Part shown: positions 34,060 to 43,988 of the stretch, one piece after another
Numbering within the stretch: position 1 is the first letter of the stretch
How the letters are laid out: each line of letters starts with the position of its first letter
Assembly: GCA_933228675.1 (NCBI GenBank)
Contig: OW121742.1
Location: 106,966,940 to 107,030,939, forward strand
DNA from: Stomorhina lunata
Lineage: Eukaryota > Arthropoda > Insecta > Diptera > Rhiniidae
Length of the DNA: 64,000 nt
Direction: 5' to 3'
Made by a program: the position numbers and the translations under genes
The notes under the pieces: model-generated
What the model saw: the letters and a program-made list of their open reading frames with translations, nothing else
The model's database searches: none
What the model was told of the DNA's origin: nothing

Positions 34060-35363
34060 TCGGGTGTTTTTTATTGAGGTATAGAACTTTAAGTTGGCAT
34101 CACTTTTTTAACTGGCGGCCATTTTGTCAGCTGTCAAGTGATTAATATTTAGTTTGGTTTGCCATTTCATCATGAACAGGTTGACAAAAGAACAACGCTT
34201 GCAAATCGTGCAAATTTATTTCGAAAATAATGGTTCAGTTCGCGAAGTTTACCGCAAGCTCCGTCCATTTTATGGTCGACATAATCGTCCATCAGAGCAA
34301 TTAATTCGGTTAACCATGGATCGTTTTCGCACTACGTTTACTCTATGTGATAATACGCATCCGCAGCGACGTCGAACAGTGCGCACCGAAGAAACAATTG
34401 CCGCTGTAGAGCAAAGTGTTGAAGAGGACCCGAATGAATCGATTCGCCACCGTGCACAGCAATTGGATCTTTGTCCATCAACTTTATGGAAGATTTTGCG
34501 CAAAGATTTTGGCTTGCGACCTTACAAGATCCAGCTTGTGCAAGAATTAAAGCCGCGAGACCATGCAATGCGTCGTGATTTTTGTGTATGGGCCGAAAAT
34601 GAGATTGATCTCGATGCTGATTTTCATCGCAAAATTTTGTTCAGTGATGAGGCTCATTTTTGGTTGAATGGCTACGTCAACAAGCAAAATTGCCGCATTT
34701 GGAATGAAGAGAATCCACATGAGACCCTTGAGACGCCATTACATCCACAAAAACTGACTGTTTGGTGTGCTCTATGGGCTGGTGGAGTCATTGGGCCATA
34801 CTTCTTCCGAAATAATGCTGGAGAGTCAGTTACCATAAATGGAGACCGGTATAGAGTCATGATAACCGACTATTTTGTTCCCCAATTGGATGGCATGAAT
34901 GTGGATGAGTTGTGGTTCCAACAAGACGGCGCTACATGCCACACAGCGCACGTCACAACTGATTTATTGAAGGAAACATTCGATGAGCGCATAATTTCGC
35001 GGAATGGACCTGTCAATTGGCCACCAAGATCGTGCGATTTGACACCACTGGATTATTTTCTTTGGGGATATGTGAAGTCGCTCGTCTACGCCAACAAACC
35101 AGAAACGTTAGGGGACTTGGAAGCCAACATTCGTAGCGTTATTGCCAACATACGGCCCCATATGCTCGAAAAAGTAGTTGAAAATTGGACCTGTAGAATT
35201 GGCTTTATTCGAGCCAGCCGCGGCGGCCACATGCCCGAAATCATATTTAAACATTAATGGCATAAAATTATCCTTCCAATAAAGCCAAATTGATGGACAT
35301 TAAAACGATTTTCTTGTGTTTTATTTCAATTCGAAGTTCTATACCTCTAAAAAAAACACCCAT
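34060..35363 (+). mobile_element. DD41D mariner, copy 2 (intact)
   Basis: 1,304 bp, starting TCGGGTGTTTTTTATTGAGG and ending CCTCTAAAAAAAACACCCAT, between TA at 34,058-34,059 and 35,364-35,365. It is inserted in the Tc1-like element. It is the only one of the three copies with an undamaged transposase. Confidence 0.95.
34172..35257 (+). CDS. Mariner transposase, DD41D type, complete (361 aa)
   Basis: This is the transposase that would bind the element's TIRs and cut and paste it at TA. ATG at 34,172 (MNRLTKEQRLQIVQIYFENN) is the only sensible start. The frame runs to IIFKH and a TAA. The N-terminal ~110 residues form the helix-turn-helix DNA-binding part. Catalytic residues are Asp 159 (SDEAHF), Asp 252 (QQDGATCHTA) and Asp 294 (LTPLDYFLWG). 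The 41-residue spacing between the last two, in place of 34 as in Mos1-type mariners, matches the DD41D 'rosa'-like group described from tephritid flies. No stops or frameshifts are present, so the protein could be functional. Copies at 41.6 and 25.0 kb are close but broken relatives. Confidence 0.94.
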   Translation: MNRLTKEQRLQIVQIYFENNGSVREVYRKLRPFYGRHNRPSEQLIRLTMDRFRTTFTLCDNTHPQRRRTVRTEETIAAVEQSVEEDPNESIRHRAQQLDLCPSTLWKILRKDFGLRPYKIQLVQELKPRDHAMRRDFCVWAENEIDLDADFHRKILFSDEAHFWLNGYVNKQNCRIWNEENPHETLETPLHPQKLTVWCALWAGGVIGPYFFRNNAGESVTINGDRYRVMITDYFVPQLDGMNVDELWFQQDGATCHTAHVTTDLLKETFDERIISRNGPVNWPPRSCDLTPLDYFLWGYVKSLVYANKPETLGDLEANIRSVIANIRPHMLEKVVENWTCRIGFIRASRGGHMPEIIFKH

Positions 35364-35408
35364 TATAATGACATATTATACAAAATCATTTAGCATTAAA
35401 ATGTTTAC

Positions 35409-36384
35409 TTAGTACTCGGGTTTTGCAAAATTATCGACTTTTTTCGGAAACCCTCCCATTAAAGATTTTACAGTTGCTTCTGATACCTTTTTGGAGCATG
35501 TGTTCCACCTGCGCTTAAAATCGGACATGTTCTTGGAAATCTTTCCTGTGTTCTTCAATTCCTTTTTTACCAGAGCCCAATACCTTTCCACAGGCCGAAG
35601 TTCTGGACATTTAGGTGGATTTGCCTCTCGTGGTACAAAAATGACATTATTCTTTGAGTACCACTCAAGTGCCTTTTTTCCATAATGACATGATGCCAAA
35701 TCGGGCCGAAAAAATGTAGTCACTCTGTGCTCTCTTAAAAAGGGTAACAACCGTTTTTGTAGGCACTCCTTTATATAAATTTCTGTGTTTATTGTGCCAG
35801 ATGCCACAAATACTTTACTTCTTTTGCCACAACTGCAAATAGCTTGCCACACGAGAAACTCTTGCCGAACATTGCACCGTTTATCAGCAACATAAAAATC
35901 TTGACCAGGAAGTTGAGAAAGGTTTGCCAGTACGTATATTTCATCATCCACCACACAACAGGTGTATTTTTTTTATAAAATCAGACTTCAATTTTTTCGC
36001 TCGTTTTTTTGCTTCTAAGTTCTTTATAGCATTGCGATCTGGAACCTTTTGGACTTTGTATGTCTTCAGTCCAGCATAAGCTTTGAATCTATGTGCAAAG
36101 TTCGTAGAACATTTCACCGTACGAGCTGCTTTTCTTAAAGAAGTGGTAGGCGCTCTTCGAAAGAGTCGCTCGACTTCTTTTGCCTTATCAATATCTGTAG
36201 GACCTTTTTTCCTCCCTGATCCAGGTTTTCTTTCAATGCTCAGGTTTTCCTTATACCGTCTGATGGCATTAGAAACCGTTCGAGGGTCAACTTTCAAATT
36301 TTTAGCTATTTTTTTAAAAGTCCATGACGGATTTTTTTGAAAGGTTTTAATTATAATTTCACGAACTTTTTTTTCGCAGTCCAT
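35409..36384 (-). pseudogene. Tc1-like DD37E transposase with one frameshift
   Basis: The N-terminal half (36,384 down to about 35,950) has two helix-turn-helix segments: WTFKKIAKNLKVDPRTVSNA and TTSLRKAARTVKCSTNFAHR. The frame then shifts at an A-run (about 35,965-35,973). The second half begins VVDDEIYV (first catalytic Asp) and includes QEFLVWQAICSCGKRS, FFRPDLASCHYG (second Asp) and NPPKCPELRPVERYW, in which Glu is the third catalytic residue with 37 residues between. Together they give about 325 residues, normal for the family. Apart from the single slip in a homopolymer, every motif is present. The slip may be a young mutation, a sequencing error, or less likely programmed frameshifting. 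Confidence 0.88.
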
Positions 36385-36540
36385 TTTGATTGAAATAACT
36401 ATTAAAAATTAATAATTTCTAAAATAATAGTATCTGACATATCTATAGAAACTAACTTGATCAAAAAATAAATTATTTCTTGCACTATGGATAAATTTTG
36501 TCTAAAATAGTAAATGCATATTTCTTTTAGAACACTCTTT

Positions 36541-37214
36541 AGAGGAACATTTTTTAAAGCTTGGCCTATAAATTTGGAGAATATTCGCACAAGATCGAAA
36601 TCCATGGAATTCTAAAATATGCTCGGACTTTGACCTTAACAGGTTGTAACAATTAAGTAAGTAAGAGTCAATCTTATGTAAAAACTTATACAAAAAAGAA
36701 GATCTAAATTGTTTAAGTTTTAAAATAATTTTAAAAAAGTTTTAAAATAGTTACAAAAAATCGTATACAAATATTTTTCCAAAAATTACAACAAAGCAAA
36801 AAAAAAGCAGGGAAAAACAAAGTTATTTTCACATGATTTTGGATCTAAAAATAAAAATTGTTTATATTAATTATAAGCTGCTAAGTTTTCAACATATGAA
36901 GTGGCTCAGTGGAAGAGTCTCTGCCTAGCAGTCGGAGGGTCTGGGTTCGAGCCCCCATGGGATCATAAAAAAAATTTTGTATTTCGTTTAAAAATATATG
37001 TTTTTAATAAAACAACAACAAAAAAGTTGTTGCTGTTGTTGTTGTTGCTTTCAAATTGCTTACCCAAGTCATTACTTTTCTGCAATTGGTAAGTACTAGC
37101 CTCCAATGACATCCCCATGTTAATGTAATGACTTAAACAGCGAATGAGTAAGTAGTTCGTGTTCAATAGTTTAACTGTTTAATTCATTATTTGGTAATGA
37201 AAAGTTTTACTGGG
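36541..37214. repeat. 670-bp segment shared with 40,909-41,579
   Basis: It begins AGAGGAACATTTTTTAAAGC and ends AAAGTTTTACTGGG, the inverted-terminus sequence of the element at 40,321-41,579. It appears to be a left-truncated copy of that element inside the 5' region of the Tc1-like element. It includes the tRNA-like sequence at 36,898-36,965. Confidence 0.8.
36898..36965 (+). other. tRNA-like sequence, copy 1
   Basis: GGCTCAGTGGAAGAG resembles a tRNA A-box/D-arm, CTGCCTAGCAGTCGGAG an Ala-like anticodon arm, and TGGGTTCGAGCCCCCA a good T-arm/B-box. The acceptor stem does not pair, so this is probably a tRNA-derived part of a mobile element. It recurs at 41,264-41,331. Confidence 0.55.
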
Positions 37215-38163
37215 AATAAAAACCAATAAAATATGAAAAATATTCTTTCATATGCAAAACAAGTAAGAAAGCGCTATAGTCGGTCAAGCCGACCATACGA
37301 TACCCTTCACCACTAAGGTCAAAGGTGTTATTTTTCCTGTATAAAGACAAATATTTGCTAAATTTTGCCATCATACAAACATTTTCTCAAAACGTATATA
37401 TTCAACCTGTTTCCGTCATTTGGACTTATATGAGAGCTAGGGTCAAATGTGAACCGATTATCTCGAAATTTGGCAAATTGATTACAGTAGTTACAAAAAT
37501 TATGTATGCAAAAAAAAAACTCAAAATTTTCATTATATTTAGATTTACGAGCGTTTTAGTGATTTTTTGTCTCATTTAGTGCGTTTTTGAAGAAGAGTTT
37601 GTATGGGAGCTATGGTCAAATGTGGACCGATTTCAACGAAATTTGGTACAGTGATTTAGGTTTACATAGGCAGTATCTGTTTTAAATTTCATGAAAAAAT
37701 ATTGATATTTGTGGAAAATATAGCAATTCCGGGAAGTGGGACCTATGGGAGGTACCATAAATAATGGACCGATTTTGACCAATTTCAATAGCCATGGTCC
37801 CATTATCAAAAAAATTATCTGTGGCAAATTTCATCAAATTATCTTTAGAATTGCGACCTGTAGTTTGATTACAAGGTTTACATGGGGGTCCAGCCAGCCA
37901 GACGGACGGACGGACATCGCTAAATCGACTCAGAAAGTGATTCTAAGTCTATTGGTATACTAAAAGGTGGGTCTAAGATAAATATTTCTATGAGTTACAA
38001 ACATCAGCACAAACTTATAATACCCTTTCCACCTATGGTGGTGAAGGGTAAAATAAGAATAAAAGTTAAAGTGCCGACTACTGGTGCACTCACCCTATTT
38101 TGCTTTTTTATATAAAGTAATAAAAACCAATAAAATATGAAAAATATTCTTTCATATGCAAAA
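37215..38163. repeat. 45-bp direct repeat flanking a family C insertion
   Basis: The text from AATAAAAACCAATAAAATAT to TTTCATATGCAAAA occurs at 37,215-37,259 and again, identical as far as I can see, at 38,119-38,163. It brackets the family C repeat plus 68 bp of other DNA. It is far longer than a normal target duplication. Confidence 0.85.
37259..38050 (+). mobile_element. Dispersed repeat family C, copy 1 (~790 bp)
   Basis: It starts ACAAGTAAGAAAGCGCTATA, followed by the hairpin GTCGGTC-AA-GCCGACC. It contains GGGAGCTATGGTCAAATGTG and a GACGGACGGACGGACATCGC tract. It ends with the imperfect hairpin CCCTTTCCACC-TAT-GGTGGTGAAGGG. It is nearly identical to copies 2 (39,124) and 3 (63,546, minus). 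No coding frame is seen. It is related in layout to family B. Confidence 0.85.
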
Positions 38164-38313
38164 AAAATATAAATTTCTAGATCGTATGTAAACTTTTGTA
38201 AGACTGTGTATGTCAGCTATGGTCACTAAATTTTGCACAAATAAACTTTATATTAATACCAGCCAGTAGGTATACAAGATTCGGCACAGCCGAATATAAC
38301 ACTCTTACTTGTT

Positions 38314-39123
38314 ATTAAATTGAATTTAACTCGTACTTATTATGTTCGCCCCAAACTGTAGCTAAACAACTTTTTTGCAAAAAAAAAAGCTTAATTTTTT
38401 CAACTTCTAAAAACTAAAGTATCCAAGATATGGCAACATTTGCAAACGAAATTATTTAACAGTTGCGCATGCGTCAATGACGTTTAACACAGAGAACACA
38501 AAAACGACAATAACAACAACAAAAGCAGACAAAGCTAAACAAAAGCCGCAACAAGTTTTAAAAACGCCAAGTTTTTTTTTTTTTTTTTGCAAAAAGTCTT
38601 AAGTAAATACTAAAAACAAATAAAAAATAAACATTGAAAAGACTTGATGATAATGAAAATTAAAACCAGTTGAAAGCGAAAGCAAAAGTGCTTTTTTACT
38701 CAAGAAAAGAGTAAGTGGAAGAGAGAGAGAGAATAGTAAATAAAAAGAGAGAGTGAATATGTTGTACTCATATATTTAGCAAATGACATACTAAACTATT
38801 TTCTTCTTCTTCCTCTTCTTTTGAATGCATAAAGAACGGACCCCGAGTAAAACAAAGAAGACAGATGAAGAAGAAGCCAAACTAGATTGAATCCAATAAT
38901 ACAATAAAACATCAAACAAAAGATAATGCAAAAAATATGGAAACCTAAAACATTTTTGAGATAAAATTGTAAATACATCAAAAAGCAGGATATAACAAAG
39001 ATAAAAAAAAACAAAATTCTGAAACTTTTAGTTCTTAATGGAATGGGGAAAGAAATTCCAAAACAATATAAACCGCACCCCGTTTACGAGTGCAAGAAAA
39101 TCATGAACAACACCAGAAAAAAA
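38314..39123. other. Unassigned intergenic DNA
   Basis: A-rich DNA with CAA/ACA-rich stretches (38,490-38,560), a T18-type run near 38,571 and a GAGAGA tract near 38,720. No gene is seen. Confidence 0.4.
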
Positions 39124-39924
39124 ACAAGTAAGAAAGCGCTATAGTCGGTCAAGCCGACCATACGATACCCTTCACCACTAAGGTCAAAGGTGTTATTTTT
39201 CCTGTATAAAGACAAATATTTGCTAAATTTTGCCATCATACAAACATTTTCTCAAAACGTATATATTCAACCTGTTTCCGTCATTTGGACTTATATGAGA
39301 GCTAGGGTCAAATGTGAACCGATTATCTCGAAATTTGGCAAATTGATTACAGTAGTTACAAAAATTATGTATGCAAAAAATAAACTCAAAATTTTCATTA
39401 TTTTTAGATTTACGAGCGTTTTAGTGATTTTTTGTCTCATTTAGTGCGTTTTTGAAGAAGAGTTTGTATGGGAGCTATGGTCAAATGTGGACCGATTTCA
39501 ACGAAATTTGGTACAGGGATTTAAGTTTACATAAGCAGTATCTGTTTTAAATTTCATGAAAAAATATTGAAATTCGTGGCCAATATAGCAATTCCGGGAA
39601 GTGGGACCTATGGGAGGTACCATAAATAATGGATCGATTTTAACCAATTTCAATAGCCATGGTCCCATTATAAAAAAAATTATCTGTGCCAAATTTCATC
39701 AAATTATCTTTAGAATTGCGACCTGTAGTTTGATTACAAGGTTTACATGGGGGTCCAGCCAGCCAGCCAGACGGACGGACGGACGGACATCGCTAAATCG
39801 ACTCAGAAAGTGATTCTAAGCCTATTGGTATACTAAAAGATGGGTCTAAGACAAATATTTCTATGCGTTACAAACATCAGCACAAACTTATAATACCCTT
39901 TCCACCTATGGTGGTGAAGGGTAT
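39124..39924 (+). mobile_element. Dispersed repeat family C, copy 2
   Basis: Same ends and interior as copy 1, with only scattered substitutions and an extra 8 bp in the CCAGCCAGCCAGACGGACGG tract. No target duplication was recognised. Confidence 0.88.
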
Positions 39925-40320
39925 AACAACAACACAGTAACAACAGACAACATCAGAATTAGCAGCAGCAGAAACTACAAAGGCAAAGTCATTTAAATGA
40001 AATTGAAATTTCCGCTACAATAGAATGAAGCTAAAAAAAAAAGTAAAGAAATACATAATTGTACTCACAGCTGCTTAAGCATGTCTGAAGAAACAAAAAG
40101 CTCTTTTTATTCTTCTACTGCTGTCATTCGGTTGTTTTCTAAGTCTGTTTTCTTGCATCATACAGAAGATGTTGACAATTAAGCGGTTTTGCTTAGGAGG
40201 TGTTCATATTCATTTTGGCGCTTTGAAGTAGGTAACATACTTAGGTATGAAACGATACGAGTAAATACAAGTACTTACTCTATACTTTTTCTTCGATACC
40301 AAGTACTTTTGGTATCGATA
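39925..40320. other. Unassigned intergenic DNA
   Basis: ACAACA-rich start, then sequence with repeated GGTATCGATA/AAGTACTT words close to the next element. No gene is seen. Confidence 0.35.
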
Positions 40321-41579
40321 CCCAGCAAAACTTTGGTAATGGCAAGTACTCTGATAACTGGTTACCTTGCAACGACTACAACATACCATCCGAATAAATA
40401 ATAAGTTATTACAGAAGTACTTATTTGTAATTAAGATGGTAATTTAAACTGAATGGCCCCGGTTCAAATCCCACCAAAGGCAACAATTTTTTTTAGTTTT
40501 TTTTTATTAAAAGAGTCTTTTTAAATGATTTTTGAATTTTAAGAGCTTAAATATTATCTTCAGTAAAAAAAAATTGTAAAACTAACTCACGTTAATGAAA
40601 AAATACCATCATGAGTCAATTTTGATTATGTAGGGGATGTTGAATACCAAACACGATTCTAATTGGTCTTAACTTGGTAAGCCCAACTTATCTGGGTCAT
40701 CCTTCATCTCAACTGTGGACACACACCTCCTCATAGTATCACCCGAGGAGCTAGTTTAAGACCCATTAATATTGTGAGTTAACATGTTCCGAGAGTTGTC
40801 CCATAAGATCGATAAAAATGGGTTAGGATTACGGGCTAGTAACCCTCTCTTGAAAAAAAATGCAATGAAGAGGATAAAATTAGAATTGAAATGTCCCACT
40901 AGCTAAGTAGAGGAACATTTTTCAAAGCTTGGCCTATAAAATTGCAGAATATTCGCACAAGATCGAAATCCATGGAATTCTAAAATATGCTCGGACTTTG
41001 GCTTTAACAGGTTGTAACATTTAAGTAAGTAAGAGTCAATCTTATGTAAAAACTTATACAAAAAAGAAGATTTAAATTGTTTAAGTTTTAAAATAATTTT
41101 AAAAAAGTTTTAAAATAATTACAAAAAATCGTATAAAAATATTTTTCCAAAAATTACAACAAAGCAAAAAAAGCAGGGAAAAACAAAGTTATTTTCACAT
41201 GATTTTGGATCTAAAAATAAAAATTGTTTATATTAATTATAAGCTGCTAAGTTTTCAACATATGAAGTAGCTCAGTGGAAGAGTCTCTGCCTAGCAGTCG
41301 GAGGGTTTGGGTTCGAGCCCCCATGGGATCATAAAAAAAATTTGTATTTCGTTTAAAAATATATGTTTTTAATAAAACAACAACAAAAAAGTTGTTGCTG
41401 TTGTTGTTGTTGCTTTCAAATTGCTTACCCAAGTCATTACTTTTCTGCAATTGGTAAGTACTTGCCTCCAATGACATCCCCATGTTAATGTAATGACTTA
41501 AACAGCGAATGAGTAAGTAGTTCGTGTTCAATAGTTTAACTGTTTAACTCATTATTTGGTAATGAAAAGTTTTGCTGGG
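40321..41579. mobile_element. Non-autonomous TA-flanked DNA element with 14-bp TIRs
   Basis: CCCAGCAAAACTTT opens at 40,321 and its reverse complement closes at 41,579. TA flanks at 40,319-40,320 and 41,580-41,581. The 1,259-bp interior has no transposase but carries a tRNA-like core (41,264-41,331), a second T-arm-like motif (CCCCGGTTCAAATCCCACC, about 40,458) and a CAACAA microsatellite. The TA target suggests a Tc1/mariner-related or similar superfamily. The source element is unknown. Confidence 0.75.
41264..41331 (+). other. tRNA-like sequence, copy 2
   Basis: The same 68-nt sequence as 36,898-36,965, here with GTAGCTCAGTGGAAGAG, which is closer to a canonical A-box. The B-box is GGTTTGGGTTCGAGCCCCCA. 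It lies within the TA-flanked element. A functional tRNA is unlikely because the acceptor stem does not pair. Confidence 0.55.
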
Positions 41580-41624
41580 TACTTTACCACCAACTACCAA
41601 GTAGGTATCGGTAAAAAAGTACTA

Positions 41625-42928
41625 TCGGGTGTTTTTTATTGAGGTATAGAACTTTAAGTTGGCATCACTTTTTTAACTGGCGGCCATTTTGTCAGCTGTC
41701 AAGTGATTAATATTTAGTTTGGTTTGCCATTTCATCATGAACAGGTTGACAAAAGAACAACGCTTGCAAATCGTGCAAATTTATTTCGAAAATAATGGTT
41801 CAGTTCGCGAAGTTTACCGCAAGCTCCGTCCATTTTATGGTCGACATAATCGTCCATCAGAGCAATTAATTCGGTTAACCATGGATCGTTTTCGCACTAC
41901 GTTTACTCTATGTGATAATACGCATCCGCAGCGACGTCGAACAGTGCGCACCGAAGAAACAATTGCCGCTGTAGAGCAAAGTGTTGAAGAGGACCCGAAT
42001 GAATCGATTCGCCACCGTGCACAGCAATTGGAGCTTTGTCCATCAACTTTATGGAAGATTTTGCGCAAAGATCTTGGCTTGCGACCTTACAAGATCCAGC
42101 TTGTGCAAGAATTAAAGCCGCGAGACCATGCAATGCGTCGTGATTTTGGTGTATGGGCCGAAAATGAGATTGATCTCGATGCTGATTTTCATCGCAAAAT
42201 TTTGTTCAGTGATGAGGCTCATTTTTGGTTGAATGGCTACGTCAACAAGCAAAATTGCCGCATTTGGAGTGAAGAGAATCCACATGAGACCCTTGAGACG
42301 CCATTACATCCACAAAAACTGACTGTTTGGTGTGCTCCATGGGCTGGTGGAGTCATTGGGCCATACTTCTTCCGAAATAATGCTGGAGAGTCAGTTACCA
42401 TAAATGGAGACCGGTATAGAGCCATGATAAACGAGTATTTTGTTCCCCAATTGGATGGCATGAATGTGGATGAGTTGTGGTTCCAACAAGACGGCGCTAC
42501 ATGCCACACAGCGCACGTCACAATTGATTTATTGAAGGAAACATTCGATGAGAGCATAATTTCGCGGAATGGACCTGTCAATTGACCACCAAGATCGTGC
42601 GATTTGACACCACTGGATTATTTTCTTTGGGGATATGTGAAGTCGCTCATCTACGCCAACAAACCAGAAACGTTAGGGGACTTGGAAGCCAACATTCGTG
42701 GCGTTATTGCCAACATACGGCCCCATATGCTCGAAAAAGTAGTTGAAAATTGGACCTTTAGAATTGGCTTTATTCGAGCCAGCCGCGGTGGCCACGTGCC
42801 CGAAATCATATTTAAACATTAATGGCATAAAATTATCCTTCCAATAAAGCCAAATTGATGGACATTAAAACGATTTTCTTGTGTTTTATTTCAATTCGAA
42901 GTTCTATACCTCTAAAAAAAACACCCAT
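41625..42928 (+). mobile_element. DD41D mariner, copy 3
   Basis: 1,304 bp, the same length and the same TIRs as copy 2, with TA at 41,623-41,624 and 42,929-42,930. It is inserted 44 bp to the right of the element ending at 41,579. Very few differences from copy 2 are seen. Confidence 0.95.
41737..42822 (+). pseudogene. Mariner transposase with a single nonsense mutation
   Basis: 361 codons aligned with copy 2 from MNRLTKEQRL to IIFKH. Only one lethal change is seen: Trp 283 of VNWPPRSCD is TGA at 42,583-42,585, eleven residues before the third catalytic Asp (residue 294). All three catalytic Asp codons, the helix-turn-helix region and both TIRs are intact. Other differences are single substitutions (for example Ser for Asn after CRIW, Asn-Glu for Thr-Asp in MINEYF). 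The truncated product would lack catalysis, but the element should still be mobilisable by copy 2. Confidence 0.92.
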
Positions 42929-42930
42929 TA

Positions 42931-43985
42931 CAACAACAAATTTTGACTACAAAAACTTATGCCATCGCGAACAGACAACAAAACACATGTGCTTTGATGT
43001 TTAGCTTGCACTATACGAGTAACAACTACAACAACAACGAGAACTACATCTAATACTTCCACTGTCATTGTCATCATTATCATTTCTAATGATCATTAAC
43101 TTTCGTAATCTCTGGCACAAAAAAAAAAACAAAATTGAAACGAGAATGAAATGAACGAAATGTAGAAAAAAGAAATATTTAATTCAAAACAAGCTATTGT
43201 TGTTGTTGTGGTTGTTATTGTTGTTGCTGTGAGTAAATGCGATTATTTTATTTGTATTTAGCAAATGCAATCTTTAGTGATTTTTTTTATAGGTATTTGC
43301 TCTTAAGATTTTGTTGTTTTTTTTTGAACATTTGTTTAATATTCGCACTTTTTATAGTTTTTTTTTTTCTTGCAAAATTTTGCAATTCTCTACTTCTATA
43401 GAAATGAATTCCTAGCCCAATGGAGAATAATTTATATGAGGTTTTGTCTGTTCTTTTTTTTTTTTTCTTCTCTGTTTCTTTTTTCAAAAGTAAGTTTGCA
43501 GATGTTGTTTTTGTTATATCATTCGTGGGGGCCCATTTGTGGATTTCAGAGGTAAGTTGGGCAGTGTGTCGGGAGGTTGCGTTAATAATGTGCTTCTGTT
43601 GTTGTTCTCGTCGTAGGTTGACAGGCCAGGCGTCAAACATCCAGCCATAGCTTGAGTAAGAGCATTCAGAATTCACATTATGGATAAATACTTACATACG
43701 TTACATATTGTTTCTGGGTTCTGTTGTAGTTTTATGATTTCTCATAGGTTTTTTTTTTGTGCAAAATGCGAATACATGTTCATTTAGTTTTTTATACATA
43801 TTTTTAATTTCATAGGGGAACTAGTGCTAAAATAATGTTTAAAGTCTTACAGAGGTGAGCAATCATTCCGGCAAAGATTGTGCCTCTCGCTGTACTTGTT
43901 CCAGGGCTGCCAGATACTTTTTGGTAACTATCCCCAAATTTTGAAATTTTTAGCCCCAAAACAAATTTTGTTATTATTATGGGAA
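42931..43985. other. Unassigned intergenic DNA
   Basis: Simple-sequence-rich DNA (ACAACA tracts, TTGTTGTTG near 43,200, T-runs near 43,320-43,470). Short frames at 43,287-43,676 are low-complexity. No gene is seen. Confidence 0.4.
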
Positions 43986-43988
43986 CAA

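Larger units (their letters stand above)
33767..38208 (-). mobile_element. Tc1-like DD37E element, composite with nested insertions
   Basis: The ends are CACAGTCTTAAAAAAGTTTA (33,767) and, inverted, CACAGTCTTACAAAAGTTTA (38,208), continuing CATACGATC on both sides. TA flanks at 33,765-33,766 and 38,209-38,210. The surrounding DNA is family B and joins across the element. Inside are a DD41D mariner (34,060-35,363), a segment shared with 40.9-41.6 kb (36,541-37,214) and a family C repeat (37,259-38,050). Without these the element would be about 1.6 kb, normal for Tc1-like elements. Confidence 0.88.
26397..38313 (-). mobile_element. Dispersed repeat family B, split by Transib and Tc1-like insertions
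   Basis: Repeat sequence occupies 26,397-27,230, 32,761-33,766 and 38,209-38,313. It consists of modules with GACCATAGCTCCCATATAA, AACTTACGGAAA and a GTCY-like tract (GTCCGTCTGTCTGTCTG near 26,526). In minus orientation it begins ACAAGTAAGAGTGTTATATT, followed by the hairpin ATTCGGC-TGT-GCCGAAT, and ends near a CCCCATTC...GATGGTGGG stretch. A module of about 533 bp is tandemly repeated (about 32,866 and 33,399). Its layout recalls the microsatellite-bearing mini-me/Helentron-like elements of Diptera. That is inference. Confidence 0.65.

Noticed and set aside
34154..34171. Upstream start (TTG) for the mariner transposase adding MVCHFI
   Set aside because: ATG at 34,172 matches the N-termini of the sibling copies, and the upstream codon is not ATG.
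36898..36965. Functional tRNA-Ala gene
   Set aside because: The D- and T-arm motifs look right but the acceptor stem does not pair, and the sequence lies inside a duplicated mobile segment.
43287..43676. 129-codon minus-strand frame
   Set aside because: Lys-rich low-complexity translation of T-runs, with no recognisable domain or splice context.
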